From Streptomyces griseoaurantiacus (GTDB lineage Bacteria; Actinomycetota; Actinomycetes; Streptomycetales; Streptomycetaceae): a stretch of DNA of 53,017 bases. Where the stretch lies: NCBI GenBank assembly GCA_014656015.1, contig BNBP01000047.1:1-53017 (forward strand). The letters are read 5' to 3'. The stretch's first letter is position 1; every line of letters begins with the position of its first letter. The notes below the pieces were generated by a model. That model was not told the origin of the DNA, made no database searches, and saw only the letters and a program-made list of their open reading frames with translations. Below, one piece after another: positions 8,753 through 16,706 of this stretch. The position numbers and the translations under genes were made by a program.

Positions 8753-9631
8753 TCAGGAGGCGGACTCCTCCAGGATCTCGGGCCCGGCCCCCTGGAAGCA
8801 GGCCCGCCAGTCCACGATCGCGACGGCGGCACCCGCGGCCTCTACACCGCGGCAGTGGGCGTGGTGCCTGCGCGTGAGGGCGTCGAGGTCGAGGTGCCGG
8901 CCGAAGGCCGGGCGGGCCGTCAGGCGTCGGGCATAGGCCCAGACGTGGGGGTGCCCGGTGACGCGGTGGACGGCGGCGGCGTCCAGGTGATGGCGGTGCA
9001 CGGCGTCCAGTTGGACGAGCGCCGCCCACAATTCGACGTCGGCGAGGGTGAGTTCCTCGCCCACGACGTACGCGTGAGAGGCGAGGCGGGTGTCGAGGGA
9101 GTCCAGGGTGCGCAGCAGGAGGGCGAGCGCGGCCTCGCGCTCCGCCGGGTCGCCCTCGGAGTCTCCGGCGAGCTGGGCGGCCTCGTTGATGCCCTGGGCG
9201 CAGAGCCGCTCCACGGCGTCGACGGCCTCCTCGCGGCCCCGGGGACGCAGGTCGGGGCCGTGGTTGCCGAAGCGCCGGACCAGGTCGCGGAGGATGCCGG
9301 GGGTGTGGGTGCTGACGATGGTGCCGGTCCAGTCGTCGCTCAGCACCGGCGCCACCGCCGGGCCGGGGTGCTGGTGCGAACTGGCCTCGTACAGCGGGCG
9401 CAGCGCCCGGTGGCCGCCGTCCGGAGCGTCGGGCAGGGCGGGCAGCGGCGTGACGGGGAGGACGTCGTCGAGGCCGAGCAGGCTGTGCGTGACAGCTATC
9501 CGCAGACAGTGCGGACAGGAGGGCGACAGGTGGAGGCGGTAGCGCCGGGGCGCGGCGTAGTAGCCGCTGCGCGCGTCACGGCCGATCCGGCCGCAGAAGG
9601 ACGGCACGACGGTCGGGGATATGGCGGACAT
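8753..9631 (-). CDS. Glutathionyl-hydroquinone reductase-like (Xi-class GST) protein
   Basis: The 292-aa protein has an N-terminal thioredoxin-like GST domain with SPSCPHC at 36-42 (catalytic candidate Cys39). The VAPVLSDDWTGTIVSTHTPG block and a C-terminal all-helical domain (VVGEELTLADVELWAALVQL) follow the Ecm4/YqjG pattern. Xi-class enzymes reduce glutathionyl- or other thiol-hydroquinone conjugates. Actinomycetes use mycothiol or ergothioneine rather than glutathione, so the real thiol is unknown. The usual CPWA active site is CPHC here, and the protein is about 30 aa shorter than E. coli YqjG. The start at 9631 has a strong SD (AGGGAG). It heads the GST / FMN reductase / HxlR unit and has a perfect palindrome about 110 bp upstream. 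Confidence 0.8.
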   Translation of the reverse strand: MSAISPTVVPSFCGRIGRDARSGYYAAPRRYRLHLSPSCPHCLRIAVTHSLLGLDDVLPVTPLPALPDAPDGGHRALRPLYEASSHQHPGPAVAPVLSDDWTGTIVSTHTPGILRDLVRRFGNHGPDLRPRGREEAVDAVERLCAQGINEAAQLAGDSEGDPAEREAALALLLRTLDSLDTRLASHAYVVGEELTLADVELWAALVQLDAVHRHHLDAAAVHRVTGHPHVWAYARRLTARPAFGRHLDLDALTRRHHAHCRGVEAAGAAVAIVDWRACFQGAGPEILEESAS

Positions 9632-9741
9632 GCGTCTCCCTGGGGTGCTGGCTGCGGGAACGGCGGGGCAACGGGAACGACGACGACGGGGGCGGCGCGG
9701 CAACGGTGACGGCACGGGGGACGGTGGGACGCGAGCTCATT

Positions 9742-9760
9742 CCCTACTGGTTCAGTAGGG
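9742..9760. promoter_or_regulatory. Perfect 8-3-8 palindrome, operator candidate of the GST operon
   Basis: CCCTACTG-GTT-CAGTAGGG is a perfect inverted repeat placed 110 bp upstream of the GST start. It shares the half-site CTACT with the palindrome at 8684. An HxlR or MarR dimer site is likely; which protein binds is not known. Confidence 0.55.
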
Positions 9761-9829
9761 TTACCGTACTGGAGTTTCTGCCTCCGGCGGGGCCTCGTCA
9801 AGTACGCATGCCTCACCCCCGCTCGAACG

Positions 9830-9844
9830 TCTCACCAGGTGAGA
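9830..9844. promoter_or_regulatory. Perfect 7-1-7 palindrome downstream of ssuD
   Basis: TCTCACC-A-GGTGAGA begins 34 bp beyond the ssuD stop and about 200 bp before the GST start. The 1-nt centre makes it a poor hairpin, so a protein-binding site is likelier than a terminator. Confidence 0.4.
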
Positions 9845-9878
9845 AGGGGCGCGGCACGTGTCGTTCCGATGACCGTCG

Positions 9879-10979
9879 TCACGGTCGCCGCCACACCCCC
9901 CGCTCCTCCAACCTCGGCAGGACACCCTCGCCGAACCAGTAGGCCTCCTCCAGGTGCGGATAGCCGGAGAGCACGAACTCCTCGATGCCCAGGGCCGCGT
10001 ACTCCTCGATCCGGGCGGCCACCTCGGTGTGGCTGCCGACCAGGGCCGTGCCCGCGCCGCCGCGCACCAGGCCGATGCCCGCCCACAGGTTGGGGTGGAT
10101 CTCCAGCCGGTCGCGGCTGCCGCCGTGCAGCGCGCGCATCCGCCGCTGGCCCTCCGACTCGCTGCGGGCCAGCCCCGCCTGGACGGCCGCGACCGTGTCG
10201 GCGTCGAAGCCGTCGAGGAGCCGGTCCGCCTCGGCCCAGGCCTGCTCGGCGGTGTCGCGCGTGATGACGTGCAGCCGGATGCCGAAGCGGATCTCCCGGC
10301 CCTGCCGCGCGGCCAGTCCCCGGATCCAGGCGATCTTCTCCGCGACGGCCTCGGGCGGCTCGCCCCAGGTCAGGTACACGTCGGCGTGCTGGGCGGCGAT
10401 CTCCCCCGCGATCGGCGAGGAGCCGCCGAAGTACACCTCGGGGAGCGGATCGGGCACCCGGGTCAGCCGTGCCTCCTCGACGTGGAGGTGCCGGCCGCGT
10501 GCCGTCACGGTCCGGCCCTCCCACAACTCCCGCACGATGCCGAGGAATTCGCCGGTGCGGTGATAGCGGGCGTCCTTGTCGAGGAAGTCGCCGTAGGCGC
10601 GCTGCTCGTGACTCTCCCCGCCGGTGACGACGTTGAGCAGCAGCCGCCCGCCGGAGTGCCGCTGAAAAGTGGAGGCCATCTGCGCGGCGAGCGTGGGCGA
10701 GACGAAACCCGGGCGGAAGGCGACGAGGAACTTCAGCCGTTCGGTGTGCCGGCTGACCATCGCGGTGGTCAGCCAGGCGTCCTCGCACCAGGCCCCCGTG
10801 GGGGTGAGCGCCCCGGCGAAGCCCAGGTCCTCGGCGGCGCGGGCGATCTGGGCGAGATAGGCGACGGTGGGCGGCCGGTCCCCCGCGGAGCGCGTGACGG
10901 GGGTGCCGTGGCTGCCGCCGACGACGTGCCGGCTGTCGCCGTTGGTGGGCAGGAACCAGTGGAAGACGAGGGAGGACAC
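9879..10979 (-). CDS. ssuD: SsuD-type alkanesulfonate monooxygenase (LLM class, FMNH2-dependent)
   Basis: This 366-aa luciferase-like TIM barrel cleaves the C-S bond of sulfonates with FMNH2 and O2, giving sulfite and an aldehyde. SsuD hallmarks are FHWFLPTNGD at the N-terminus, LKFLVAFRPGFVSPTLAAQM, RLLLNVVTGG, the FGGSSPIAGEIAAQHADVY block and the C-terminal LSGYPHLEEAYWFGEGVLP. The length fits the family (~380 aa). The start is GTG at 10979. The ssuE reductase lies immediately upstream (68-bp gap), as expected for a two-component system. It is the last gene of a long minus-strand cluster. Within the LLM group the fit to SsuD is strong, but the actual sulfonate is unknown. Confidence 0.9.
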   Translation of the reverse strand: MSSLVFHWFLPTNGDSRHVVGGSHGTPVTRSAGDRPPTVAYLAQIARAAEDLGFAGALTPTGAWCEDAWLTTAMVSRHTERLKFLVAFRPGFVSPTLAAQMASTFQRHSGGRLLLNVVTGGESHEQRAYGDFLDKDARYHRTGEFLGIVRELWEGRTVTARGRHLHVEEARLTRVPDPLPEVYFGGSSPIAGEIAAQHADVYLTWGEPPEAVAEKIAWIRGLAARQGREIRFGIRLHVITRDTAEQAWAEADRLLDGFDADTVAAVQAGLARSESEGQRRMRALHGGSRDRLEIHPNLWAGIGLVRGGAGTALVGSHTEVAARIEEYAALGIEEFVLSGYPHLEEAYWFGEGVLPRLEERGVWRRP

Positions 10980-11016
10980 GCGGGGCTCCGATCGGTGGGA
11001 GGTGTTCGGGTTCCGC

Positions 11017-11027
11017 GGGGGGGGGGG
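11017..11027. repeat. Run of 11 G between ssuE and ssuD
   Basis: A G11 homopolymer lies in the 68-bp ssuE-ssuD spacer, about 40 bp before the ssuD GTG. Such tracts can slip, and could alter spacing or translation of ssuD. A sequencing-length error is also possible here. Confidence 0.7.
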
Positions 11028-11047
11028 CGAACCCGGCGGCCCGGGTC

Positions 11048-11605
11048 TCAGCCCGTGGCCGCCAGCGCCGTCGTGCGCCCGCCGAGCGCCGCCGAGAACT
11101 GGTCCGTGACGCGGGCCAGCCCCTCCGCCGCACCGGGGGCGAGGCTCGCGGTGCCGTCCTCGCCGACCGTGATGTCCTTGTCGAGCGTGAACCAGCCCGG
11201 CGTGATGTGCGCGGGGCCCATGGACGCGAGGACCGGGCGCAGGGCGTAGTCGATGGCCAGGACGTGGGCGGTGGTGCCCCCGGTGGCCAGCGGGAGGACG
11301 GTCTTGCCGGCCAGGGCGTACTGCGGCAGCAGGTCGAGCAGCGACTTCAGCAGCCCGGAGTAGGCGGCCTTGTAGACGGGTGTGCCGATCACGATGCCGT
11401 CCGCCTGCGCGAACAGGGCGGTGGCCCGGACGATCGCCGGGTGCCCGAAGTCGGCCAGGAGCAGCGCCTGGGCGGGGAGGGTGCGGACGTCCAGCGGGGT
11501 CACCCGGTGTCCCTGGGCGGTGAGCCGCCGGTCCAGATGGCGCAGCAGGCGGGCGGTGCGGGAGGTGGCGGAGGGGCTTCCGGAGACGGACAGGACGGTG
11601 GCCAT
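11048..11605 (-). CDS. ssuE: SsuE-type NADPH-dependent FMN reductase
   Basis: The 185-aa flavodoxin-fold reductase starts MATVLSVSGSPSATSRTARL (FMN phosphate loop SGSPS) and carries GIVIGTPVYKAAYSGLLKS and LPLATGGTTAHVLAIDYAL, the signature blocks of SsuE/MsuE. It supplies FMNH2 to the LLM monooxygenases around it. The ATG at 11605 has SD GAGAGG at good spacing. It is 98 bp downstream of the LLM gene at 11703 and 68 bp upstream of ssuD. Being the only SsuE-type reductase here, it may serve all six monooxygenases. Confidence 0.92.
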   Translation of the reverse strand: MATVLSVSGSPSATSRTARLLRHLDRRLTAQGHRVTPLDVRTLPAQALLLADFGHPAIVRATALFAQADGIVIGTPVYKAAYSGLLKSLLDLLPQYALAGKTVLPLATGGTTAHVLAIDYALRPVLASMGPAHITPGWFTLDKDITVGEDGTASLAPGAAEGLARVTDQFSAALGGRTTALAATG

Positions 11606-11702
11606 GCGAGGACCTCTCGATGCGTCGTTGCGGGTACGGAACCGGCGGACGGGAGCCCGGGGAGCCCGGGTACGGAATCCGCCGGGGAGGACCGGGAAGG
11701 GG

Positions 11703-12848
11703 TCAGCGCGGTCCGAGGGTGTGCCCCCTGCGGCGCCACTCCTCGGCGAGGAGCGCGTAGGACCGGACCCGGTCGGCGTGGTCGTGGGTGATCGTCGTGA
11801 TGAGGAGCTCGTCGGCGTCCGTGGCCTCCCGCAGCCGCTCCAGCTCGTCGGCGACCCGGGCGGGCGAACCGGTGAACTGGGTGTCGAGGCGGTCCCGCAC
11901 GAGGGCTCGGTCCTCCTCCGTCCACGGGTGGGCGCGGGCCTCCTCTGGCGTCGGGAAGGGGATGGCGCCCTCGGCGGTGCGGATGCTGCGCACCCACGGG
12001 CCGTACCCGGTGGCGAGTTCGCGGGCGGTGGCGTCGTCCTCGGCGACGACGACGTCCGCCGAGACGGTGACGTAGGGCTTGTCGAGGTGCTCGGACGGCT
12101 GGAAGAAGGCCCGGTAGCCCTCCACCGCCTCCAGGACCGTGGCCGGGCTGACGTGGTAGTTCGCCGCGAACCGCAGCCCCCGGCGGCCGGCGACCGCGGC
12201 GCTCTGGCCGCCGCTGCTGCCGAGGATCCACACCTGGAGGTCGGCGCCCTCTCCCGGCACGACGTGCGCCTCGACGCCCTCCGGGGAACGGTAGGTGCCC
12301 TCCAGGAGGGCGAGCAGGTCGTCGATCTGCTCGGCGTAGTCCTGCGAGTCGGCGCCCGGGAGCATGAGCAGCCTGCGCTGCAGGGCGACGCGGGGCGAGC
12401 CGAGGAGGTGAGCGAAGGAGAACCGGGGCGGGATCAGCAGGCCGTTGGGGGTGCGCCCGTCGACGACCGGGGTCGTCGGCGGTGGTGCGGAGTGCTCCCC
12501 CGGCGGGCGTCCGCCCGAGCGGCCGAGACCGAGGTCGAAGCGGCCCGGGTGCACGGCGTCGAGGAGGCCGAACTCCTCCACGGTGGACAGCGCCGTGCGG
12601 TGGCCGAGCTGCACGGCGCCGGAGCCGAGCCGGATGGTGGAGGTGGCGGCGGCGGTCAGGGCCAGGACGACGGCGGGCGAGGTGCCGGCGACCCCGGGGT
12701 TGAGGTGGTGCTCGGCGAACCAGTAGCGCCCGTAGCCGAGGCGTTCGGCCTCGCGCGCGAGGTCGACGGAATTGCGCAGGGCGTCGGCGGCCGTCGCGCC
12801 GGAGGGGACGGGGACGAGGTCGAGGACCCCGAGGGTGAGGTCAGACAC
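11703..12848 (-). CDS. LLM-class flavin-dependent monooxygenase (MsnO8-like group)
   Basis: The 381-aa luciferase-like protein opens with LGVLDLVPVPSGATAADALR and YWFAEHHLNPGVAGTSPAV, then IRLGSGAVQLGH and HPGRFDLGLGRS. This is the pattern of the bacterial-luciferase group with an EHH motif, often annotated MsnO8-family. The substrate is unknown. The GTG start at 12848 overlaps the preceding gene's end by 8 nt, so it is co-translated with it. A Pro-rich insertion around residues 115-130 (PPGEHSAPPPTTPVVDGR) lies in the loop region that often covers the active site. It is one of six LLM enzymes in this cluster. Confidence 0.88.
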   Translation of the reverse strand: MSDLTLGVLDLVPVPSGATAADALRNSVDLAREAERLGYGRYWFAEHHLNPGVAGTSPAVVLALTAAATSTIRLGSGAVQLGHRTALSTVEEFGLLDAVHPGRFDLGLGRSGGRPPGEHSAPPPTTPVVDGRTPNGLLIPPRFSFAHLLGSPRVALQRRLLMLPGADSQDYAEQIDDLLALLEGTYRSPEGVEAHVVPGEGADLQVWILGSSGGQSAAVAGRRGLRFAANYHVSPATVLEAVEGYRAFFQPSEHLDKPYVTVSADVVVAEDDATARELATGYGPWVRSIRTAEGAIPFPTPEEARAHPWTEEDRALVRDRLDTQFTGSPARVADELERLREATDADELLITTITHDHADRVRSYALLAEEWRRRGHTLGPR

Positions 12849-13932
12849 GGGCGGACTCCTGGGGGTCGGGGGCGGCCGGGAGCACGGGGGCCCAGGCGAA
12901 GGGCGGGTCGGGGATCTCGCGGCGCAGCACGGGGGCGACGGCGGACTGGAACAGTTCGAGTGAGGCGCGGTGCCGGCGCGGGGACAGCCCGCCCGCCTCG
13001 GCGTGCACGTGCAGGACGGTGTGCCCGAGCTGCTCGTGGTAGCGGTGCACCTTCTCCACGACCTGCTGCGGGCTGCCGATCAGCGCCGAACTGCGGGCGG
13101 CGAAGTCCTCCAGCGTCTCGAAGACGACGGGGAGTCCGGCCTTCCGGGCGAAGGCCAGGTTGTCCTCGAAGACCGGCCGGTAGGCGGCGAGCGCCTCCTG
13201 GGAGGTCGGGGCGACGAGGATGCCGGCCGTGCCCGCGCCGACCGTGAGGAGCGCCGGGTCGTGCCCGTGGTGCCTCCAGCGTTCCCGGTAGTGGCGGACC
13301 AGTGCGGCGTAGGGCTCGACGGGATGGGTGACGTTGGCCGAGAACAGCGGCTCGCCGTACCGGGCCGCCAGCTCGACGGACTCCTCGCTGGTGGCGCTGC
13401 CGTGCCAGACGCGGACGGGCCGCTGGTACGGGCGGGGCCACACCTCCGCCTCGCTGAGCGGGGGGCGGAAGCGGGTCGCGGCGGTGACCTTGTCCTCGCG
13501 CCACAGCCGACGGAACACCTCGTAGCTCTCGGCGTTGCGCTTCCACTGGTCCTCGGGTGTGACGTGGAACAGCTCGCGCTGCGCGGAGCCGTTGCCCTTG
13601 CCGATGATCAGGTCGAGGCGGCCCCCGGAGAGGTGGTCGAGGGTGGCGTAGTCCTCGAGGGCGCGGACGGGGTCGAGGAGGCTGAGGGTGGTGACGGCGG
13701 TGAAGAGGCGGATGCGTCGGGTCAGTGCGGCGATGTGGCTGAGAAGCACGGGCGGCGAGGAGGACAGGAAGGGCCGCTCGTGCCGCTCCCCCACGCCGAA
13801 GCCGTCGAAGCCGAGTTCCTCGGCGAGCAGCGCGGTGTCGAGGACCTCGCGCAGCCGCTCGTGGGTGGGGGTGAGGACGCCGGTGGCCGGGTCGGGGCGG
13901 TGGACGACGAGGGTGATGGCGAGGAACCTCAC
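12841..13932 (-). CDS. LLM-class flavin-dependent oxidoreductase
   Basis: This is a 363-aa luciferase-like protein: FLAITLVVHRPDPATGVLTP at the N-terminus, GFDGFGVGERHERPFLSSSP, LSHIAALTRRIRLFTAVTTL, DHLSGGRLDLIIGKGNGS and a WHGSATSEESVELAARYGEP block. The GTG at 13932 overlaps the stop of the next gene upstream (GTGA), which decides the start; a longer frame to 14256 is shadow. It belongs to the luciferase-like superfamily, but I cannot name a closer subfamily or substrate. Overlaps on both sides (4 and 8 nt) show tight coupling with its neighbours. Confidence 0.87.
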   Translation of the reverse strand: MRFLAITLVVHRPDPATGVLTPTHERLREVLDTALLAEELGFDGFGVGERHERPFLSSSPPVLLSHIAALTRRIRLFTAVTTLSLLDPVRALEDYATLDHLSGGRLDLIIGKGNGSAQRELFHVTPEDQWKRNAESYEVFRRLWREDKVTAATRFRPPLSEAEVWPRPYQRPVRVWHGSATSEESVELAARYGEPLFSANVTHPVEPYAALVRHYRERWRHHGHDPALLTVGAGTAGILVAPTSQEALAAYRPVFEDNLAFARKAGLPVVFETLEDFAARSSALIGSPQQVVEKVHRYHEQLGHTVLHVHAEAGGLSPRRHRASLELFQSAVAPVLRREIPDPPFAWAPVLPAAPDPQESARV

Positions 13933-15314
13933 GAGGCCACCCGCCGCGTCCGGCGGACGTGGTCCGGGTGATCCGGGTGGTCGAGGCCGAGGTGCTCGCG
14001 CAGGGTGGTGCCCTCGTACTCGGTGCGGTACACCCCGCGTTCCTGGAGCAGGGGGACGACGGTGTCCGCGAACTCGTCGAGACCGCCGGGGGTCACGTGC
14101 GGCACGAGGATGAACCCGTCGCTCGCGTCGGTCTGCACGAACTCGTCGATGGCCGCGGCGACGGTGGCGGGCGAGCCGACGAAGCTCTGCCGGTTGCCGG
14201 TGTGGATGACCAGGTCGCGGATGGACCAGCCGTGCGCGGCGGCGAGTTCGCGCCATTCGCGGGCGGTCGCCAGGCGGTCGCGGTACTCGCGGGTCTGGGC
14301 GCGGCCCCGTGCGAGGTGCTCCTCACCGGTGTCCGGGTCGATGTCGGGCAGCGGCCCCTCGGGGTCGTAGGCGGACAGGTCCCGGTTCCACACGAACTCC
14401 AGGTGGCGCAGCGCGGTGGCCCCGCTGACCTGGAGGCGGCGCACCTCCCGGGCGCGTTCCTCGGCCTCGGCGTCGGTGTCGGCGAGCACGAAGGTGGCGG
14501 CGGGCAGGATGAGCAGGTGCTCGGGACGGCGGCCGTACCGGGCCAGGCGCGCTTTCACGTCGGCGTAGAAGGCCCGGCCGGTGTCGAGCCGGGAGTGCCG
14601 GCTGAAGATCGCGTCGGCCTCGGCGGCCGCGAACTCGCGGCCCTCCTCGGAGTCGCCGGCCTGGAAGATCACCGGGCGGCCCTGCGGGGAGCGCGGCACG
14701 TCGAACCGGCCGTGGATGTCGAAGTGCTGCCCGGTGTGGACGAAGGCACCGGCCTTCGCGTCCCGCAGGAACGTTCCGGTGGCCGGGTCGGCGACGATCT
14801 CGTCGCCGTGCCAGGAGTCGAAGAGCTCGTGCGCGGTGGCGAGGAACTCCTTGGCGCGCGAGTAGCGCTCCTCCTGCGGCAGGAAGCCGCCGCGCCGGAA
14901 GTTCTCACCGGTGAAGGCGTCCCAGGAGGTGACGACGTTCCACGCGGCGCGACCGGCCGAGAGGTGGTCGAGACTGGCGAACTGGCGGGCCACCTCATAG
15001 GGCTCGTTGAAGGTGGAGTTGATGGTGCCGGTGAGCCCGAGGCGGTCGGTGACGGCGGCGAGCGCGGCCAGGGCGGTGAAGGTGTCCGGGCGGCCCACGA
15101 CGTCCAGGTCGTAGATCCTGCCCGCGTGTTCCCGCAGCCGGAGGCCCTCGGCGAGGAAGAGGAAGTCGAACCTGGCGCGTTCGGCGGTGCGCGCGAAGTG
15201 GACGAAGGACGAGAAGTCGATGTGGCTTCCCGCCTCCGGATCGCTCCAGACGGTGGTGTTGTTGACGCCGGGGAAGTGGGCGGCCAGGTGGACTTGCTTC
15301 AGCGGCTCGGTCAT
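13929..15314 (-). CDS. NtaA/SnaA/DszA-family FMNH2-dependent monooxygenase
   Basis: At 461 aa this is the longest LLM protein here and matches the NtaA/SnaA/DszA(SoxA) branch: FDFLFLAEGLRLREHAGRIY, LGLTGTINSTFNEPYEVARQ, LDHLSAGRAAWNVVTSWD, NFRRGGFLPQEERYSRAKEF and RPVIFQAGDSEEGREFAAAE. Family members oxidise nitrilotriacetate, dibenzothiophene sulfone or S-(2-succino)cysteine derivatives (YxeK). The C-terminus has IHTGNRQSFVGSP and LVPHVTPGGLDEFADTVVPL. ATG at 15314 with SD GGAGGAG. It follows the LLM gene at 15333 by only 18 nt. This enzyme is the main reason to think the cluster handles something other than simple alkanesulfonates. Confidence 0.9.
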   Translation of the reverse strand: MTEPLKQVHLAAHFPGVNNTTVWSDPEAGSHIDFSSFVHFARTAERARFDFLFLAEGLRLREHAGRIYDLDVVGRPDTFTALAALAAVTDRLGLTGTINSTFNEPYEVARQFASLDHLSAGRAAWNVVTSWDAFTGENFRRGGFLPQEERYSRAKEFLATAHELFDSWHGDEIVADPATGTFLRDAKAGAFVHTGQHFDIHGRFDVPRSPQGRPVIFQAGDSEEGREFAAAEADAIFSRHSRLDTGRAFYADVKARLARYGRRPEHLLILPAATFVLADTDAEAEERAREVRRLQVSGATALRHLEFVWNRDLSAYDPEGPLPDIDPDTGEEHLARGRAQTREYRDRLATAREWRELAAAHGWSIRDLVIHTGNRQSFVGSPATVAAAIDEFVQTDASDGFILVPHVTPGGLDEFADTVVPLLQERGVYRTEYEGTTLREHLGLDHPDHPDHVRRTRRVAS

Positions 15315-15332
15315 GTCGGCTTCTCCTCCGGC

Positions 15333-16565
15333 TCAGGCGGTCGCGTAGCGGTTGGCGGGGCGGGCGAGGCCGAGCAGGCCTCGCAGGGTGTCCGCCTCGT
15401 AGGCACGGCGGAAGGCACCGCGCCGCTGGAGTTCGGGGACCAGGAGGCGGCTGACGGCCGGGAGGTCGTGCCCGGCGACGGCGGGCCGCAACCGGAAGCC
15501 GGTGAGTCCCGCCGACTGCAACTCCTGGAGGAGATCGGCGAGTTCGACGGGTGTGCCGGTGAAGACGCGGGCGTCGGAGGTGTACGGGGCACCGTCGAGG
15601 TCGTCCAGGCGGGCACGCCGGTCCTCGGCGGCGGCCCGGGTCTCGTCCAGGAAGACCACCAGGTCACCGAAGACGTGCAGAGGTACACCGGCCCGTCCGG
15701 CGGCCTCCTGCTCCGCGCGGATCTCGGCGACGATCGCACGGGCCTGATCGGCGTCGTGCGGGGTGACGTACCCGAGGTCGGCCTGGCGGCCGAGGAGCCG
15801 GAAGGGGACCGTCCGGTGGGCGAGGGCGGTGACGAGCGGCTGGCCCTGGGGCGGGCGCGGGGTGATGGAGGGGCCCTTGACGCGGAAGAAGCGGCCCTCG
15901 AAGTCGACGTAGTGCAGCTTGTCCCGGTCGACGAAGCGGCCGGTGGCCACGTCCCGGATCTCGGCGTCGTCCTCCCAGCTGTCCCACAGCCGCCGCACCA
16001 CCTCGACGTAGTCGGCGGCCTCGTCGAACAGTTCGGTCACCGCGGGCTGGGCGGCGAGGTCCCGGTGGAGGTCGACGCGGGGGGCACTGCGGCGGCCGAA
16101 GTGGTCCGCCTCGTCCGGCCGGACGCTGATCCGCACCCTGAGCCCGGCCCGGCCGCCGCTGACGTGGTCGAGGGTGGCGATCGCCTTGGAGAGGTGGAAC
16201 GGCTCGGTGTGCGTGACCACGGCGGTCGGCACCAGCCCGATGTGACGGGTCAGCGGGGCGATCCGGGCGGCCGTCAGGACGGCGTCGAGTCGCCCGCGCA
16301 CCTGGTCGGTGCGCTCGTCGGGGGTGAGGGGCAGGGAGGACTGGGGGGCGAGGCCGTCCTCGAAGGTGACGAAGTCGAGCAGCCCCCGCTCGGCCTCGGC
16401 GACCAGGCCGGCCCAGTACCCGGCGGTGAACAGCTCCCGCGGGCGGGCCACCGGCTCGCGCCAGGAGGCGGGATGCCAGCCGGTGCCGTCCAGGGCGACG
16501 GCGAGGTGGAGGAGGGAGGGCGAGGAAGGGAACGAGGACGACGAGGAGGCGGAGGGTGAGGACAC
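15333..16565 (-). CDS. LLM-class flavin-dependent monooxygenase (NtaA-related)
   Basis: The 410-aa luciferase-like protein has LLHLAVALDGTGWHPASWRE near residue 20, GLLDFVTFEDGLAPQSSLPL, LSKAIATLDHVSGGRAGLRV, a region DKLHYVDFEGRFFRVKGPSI and a C-terminal FRLRPAVAGHDLPAVSRLLV. It looks related to the NtaA/SnaA type but shorter than the 461-aa neighbour. The GTG at 16565 gives a low-complexity Ser-rich leader, and no good SD is seen, so the true start could be a little downstream. The 141-bp gap to the ATPase gene contains two near-identical GGCGGAGA-CGGCCGGGG units, so an internal promoter is possible. Confidence 0.86.
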   Translation of the reverse strand: MSSPSASSSSSFPSSPSLLHLAVALDGTGWHPASWREPVARPRELFTAGYWAGLVAEAERGLLDFVTFEDGLAPQSSLPLTPDERTDQVRGRLDAVLTAARIAPLTRHIGLVPTAVVTHTEPFHLSKAIATLDHVSGGRAGLRVRISVRPDEADHFGRRSAPRVDLHRDLAAQPAVTELFDEAADYVEVVRRLWDSWEDDAEIRDVATGRFVDRDKLHYVDFEGRFFRVKGPSITPRPPQGQPLVTALAHRTVPFRLLGRQADLGYVTPHDADQARAIVAEIRAEQEAAGRAGVPLHVFGDLVVFLDETRAAAEDRRARLDDLDGAPYTSDARVFTGTPVELADLLQELQSAGLTGFRLRPAVAGHDLPAVSRLLVPELQRRGAFRRAYEADTLRGLLGLARPANRYATA

Positions 16566-16706
16566 GGGGGGGCAGGCCTTCCGGGAGTCCGGGACGGGAG
16601 AAGGGCGGAGACTGCGGGGTGGCGGAGAGCGGCCGGGGCGGCGGAGAACGGCCGGGGCAGCGGGTGTGAGGCACAGCGGACGGCCCGGCCCCGTCGAGGC
16701 CAGGGG

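Noticed and set aside
13933..14256. N-terminal extension of the LLM gene ending at 12841
   Set aside because: The extension is Arg-rich shadow of the upstream LLM gene; the GTGA overlap at 13932 gives the natural start.
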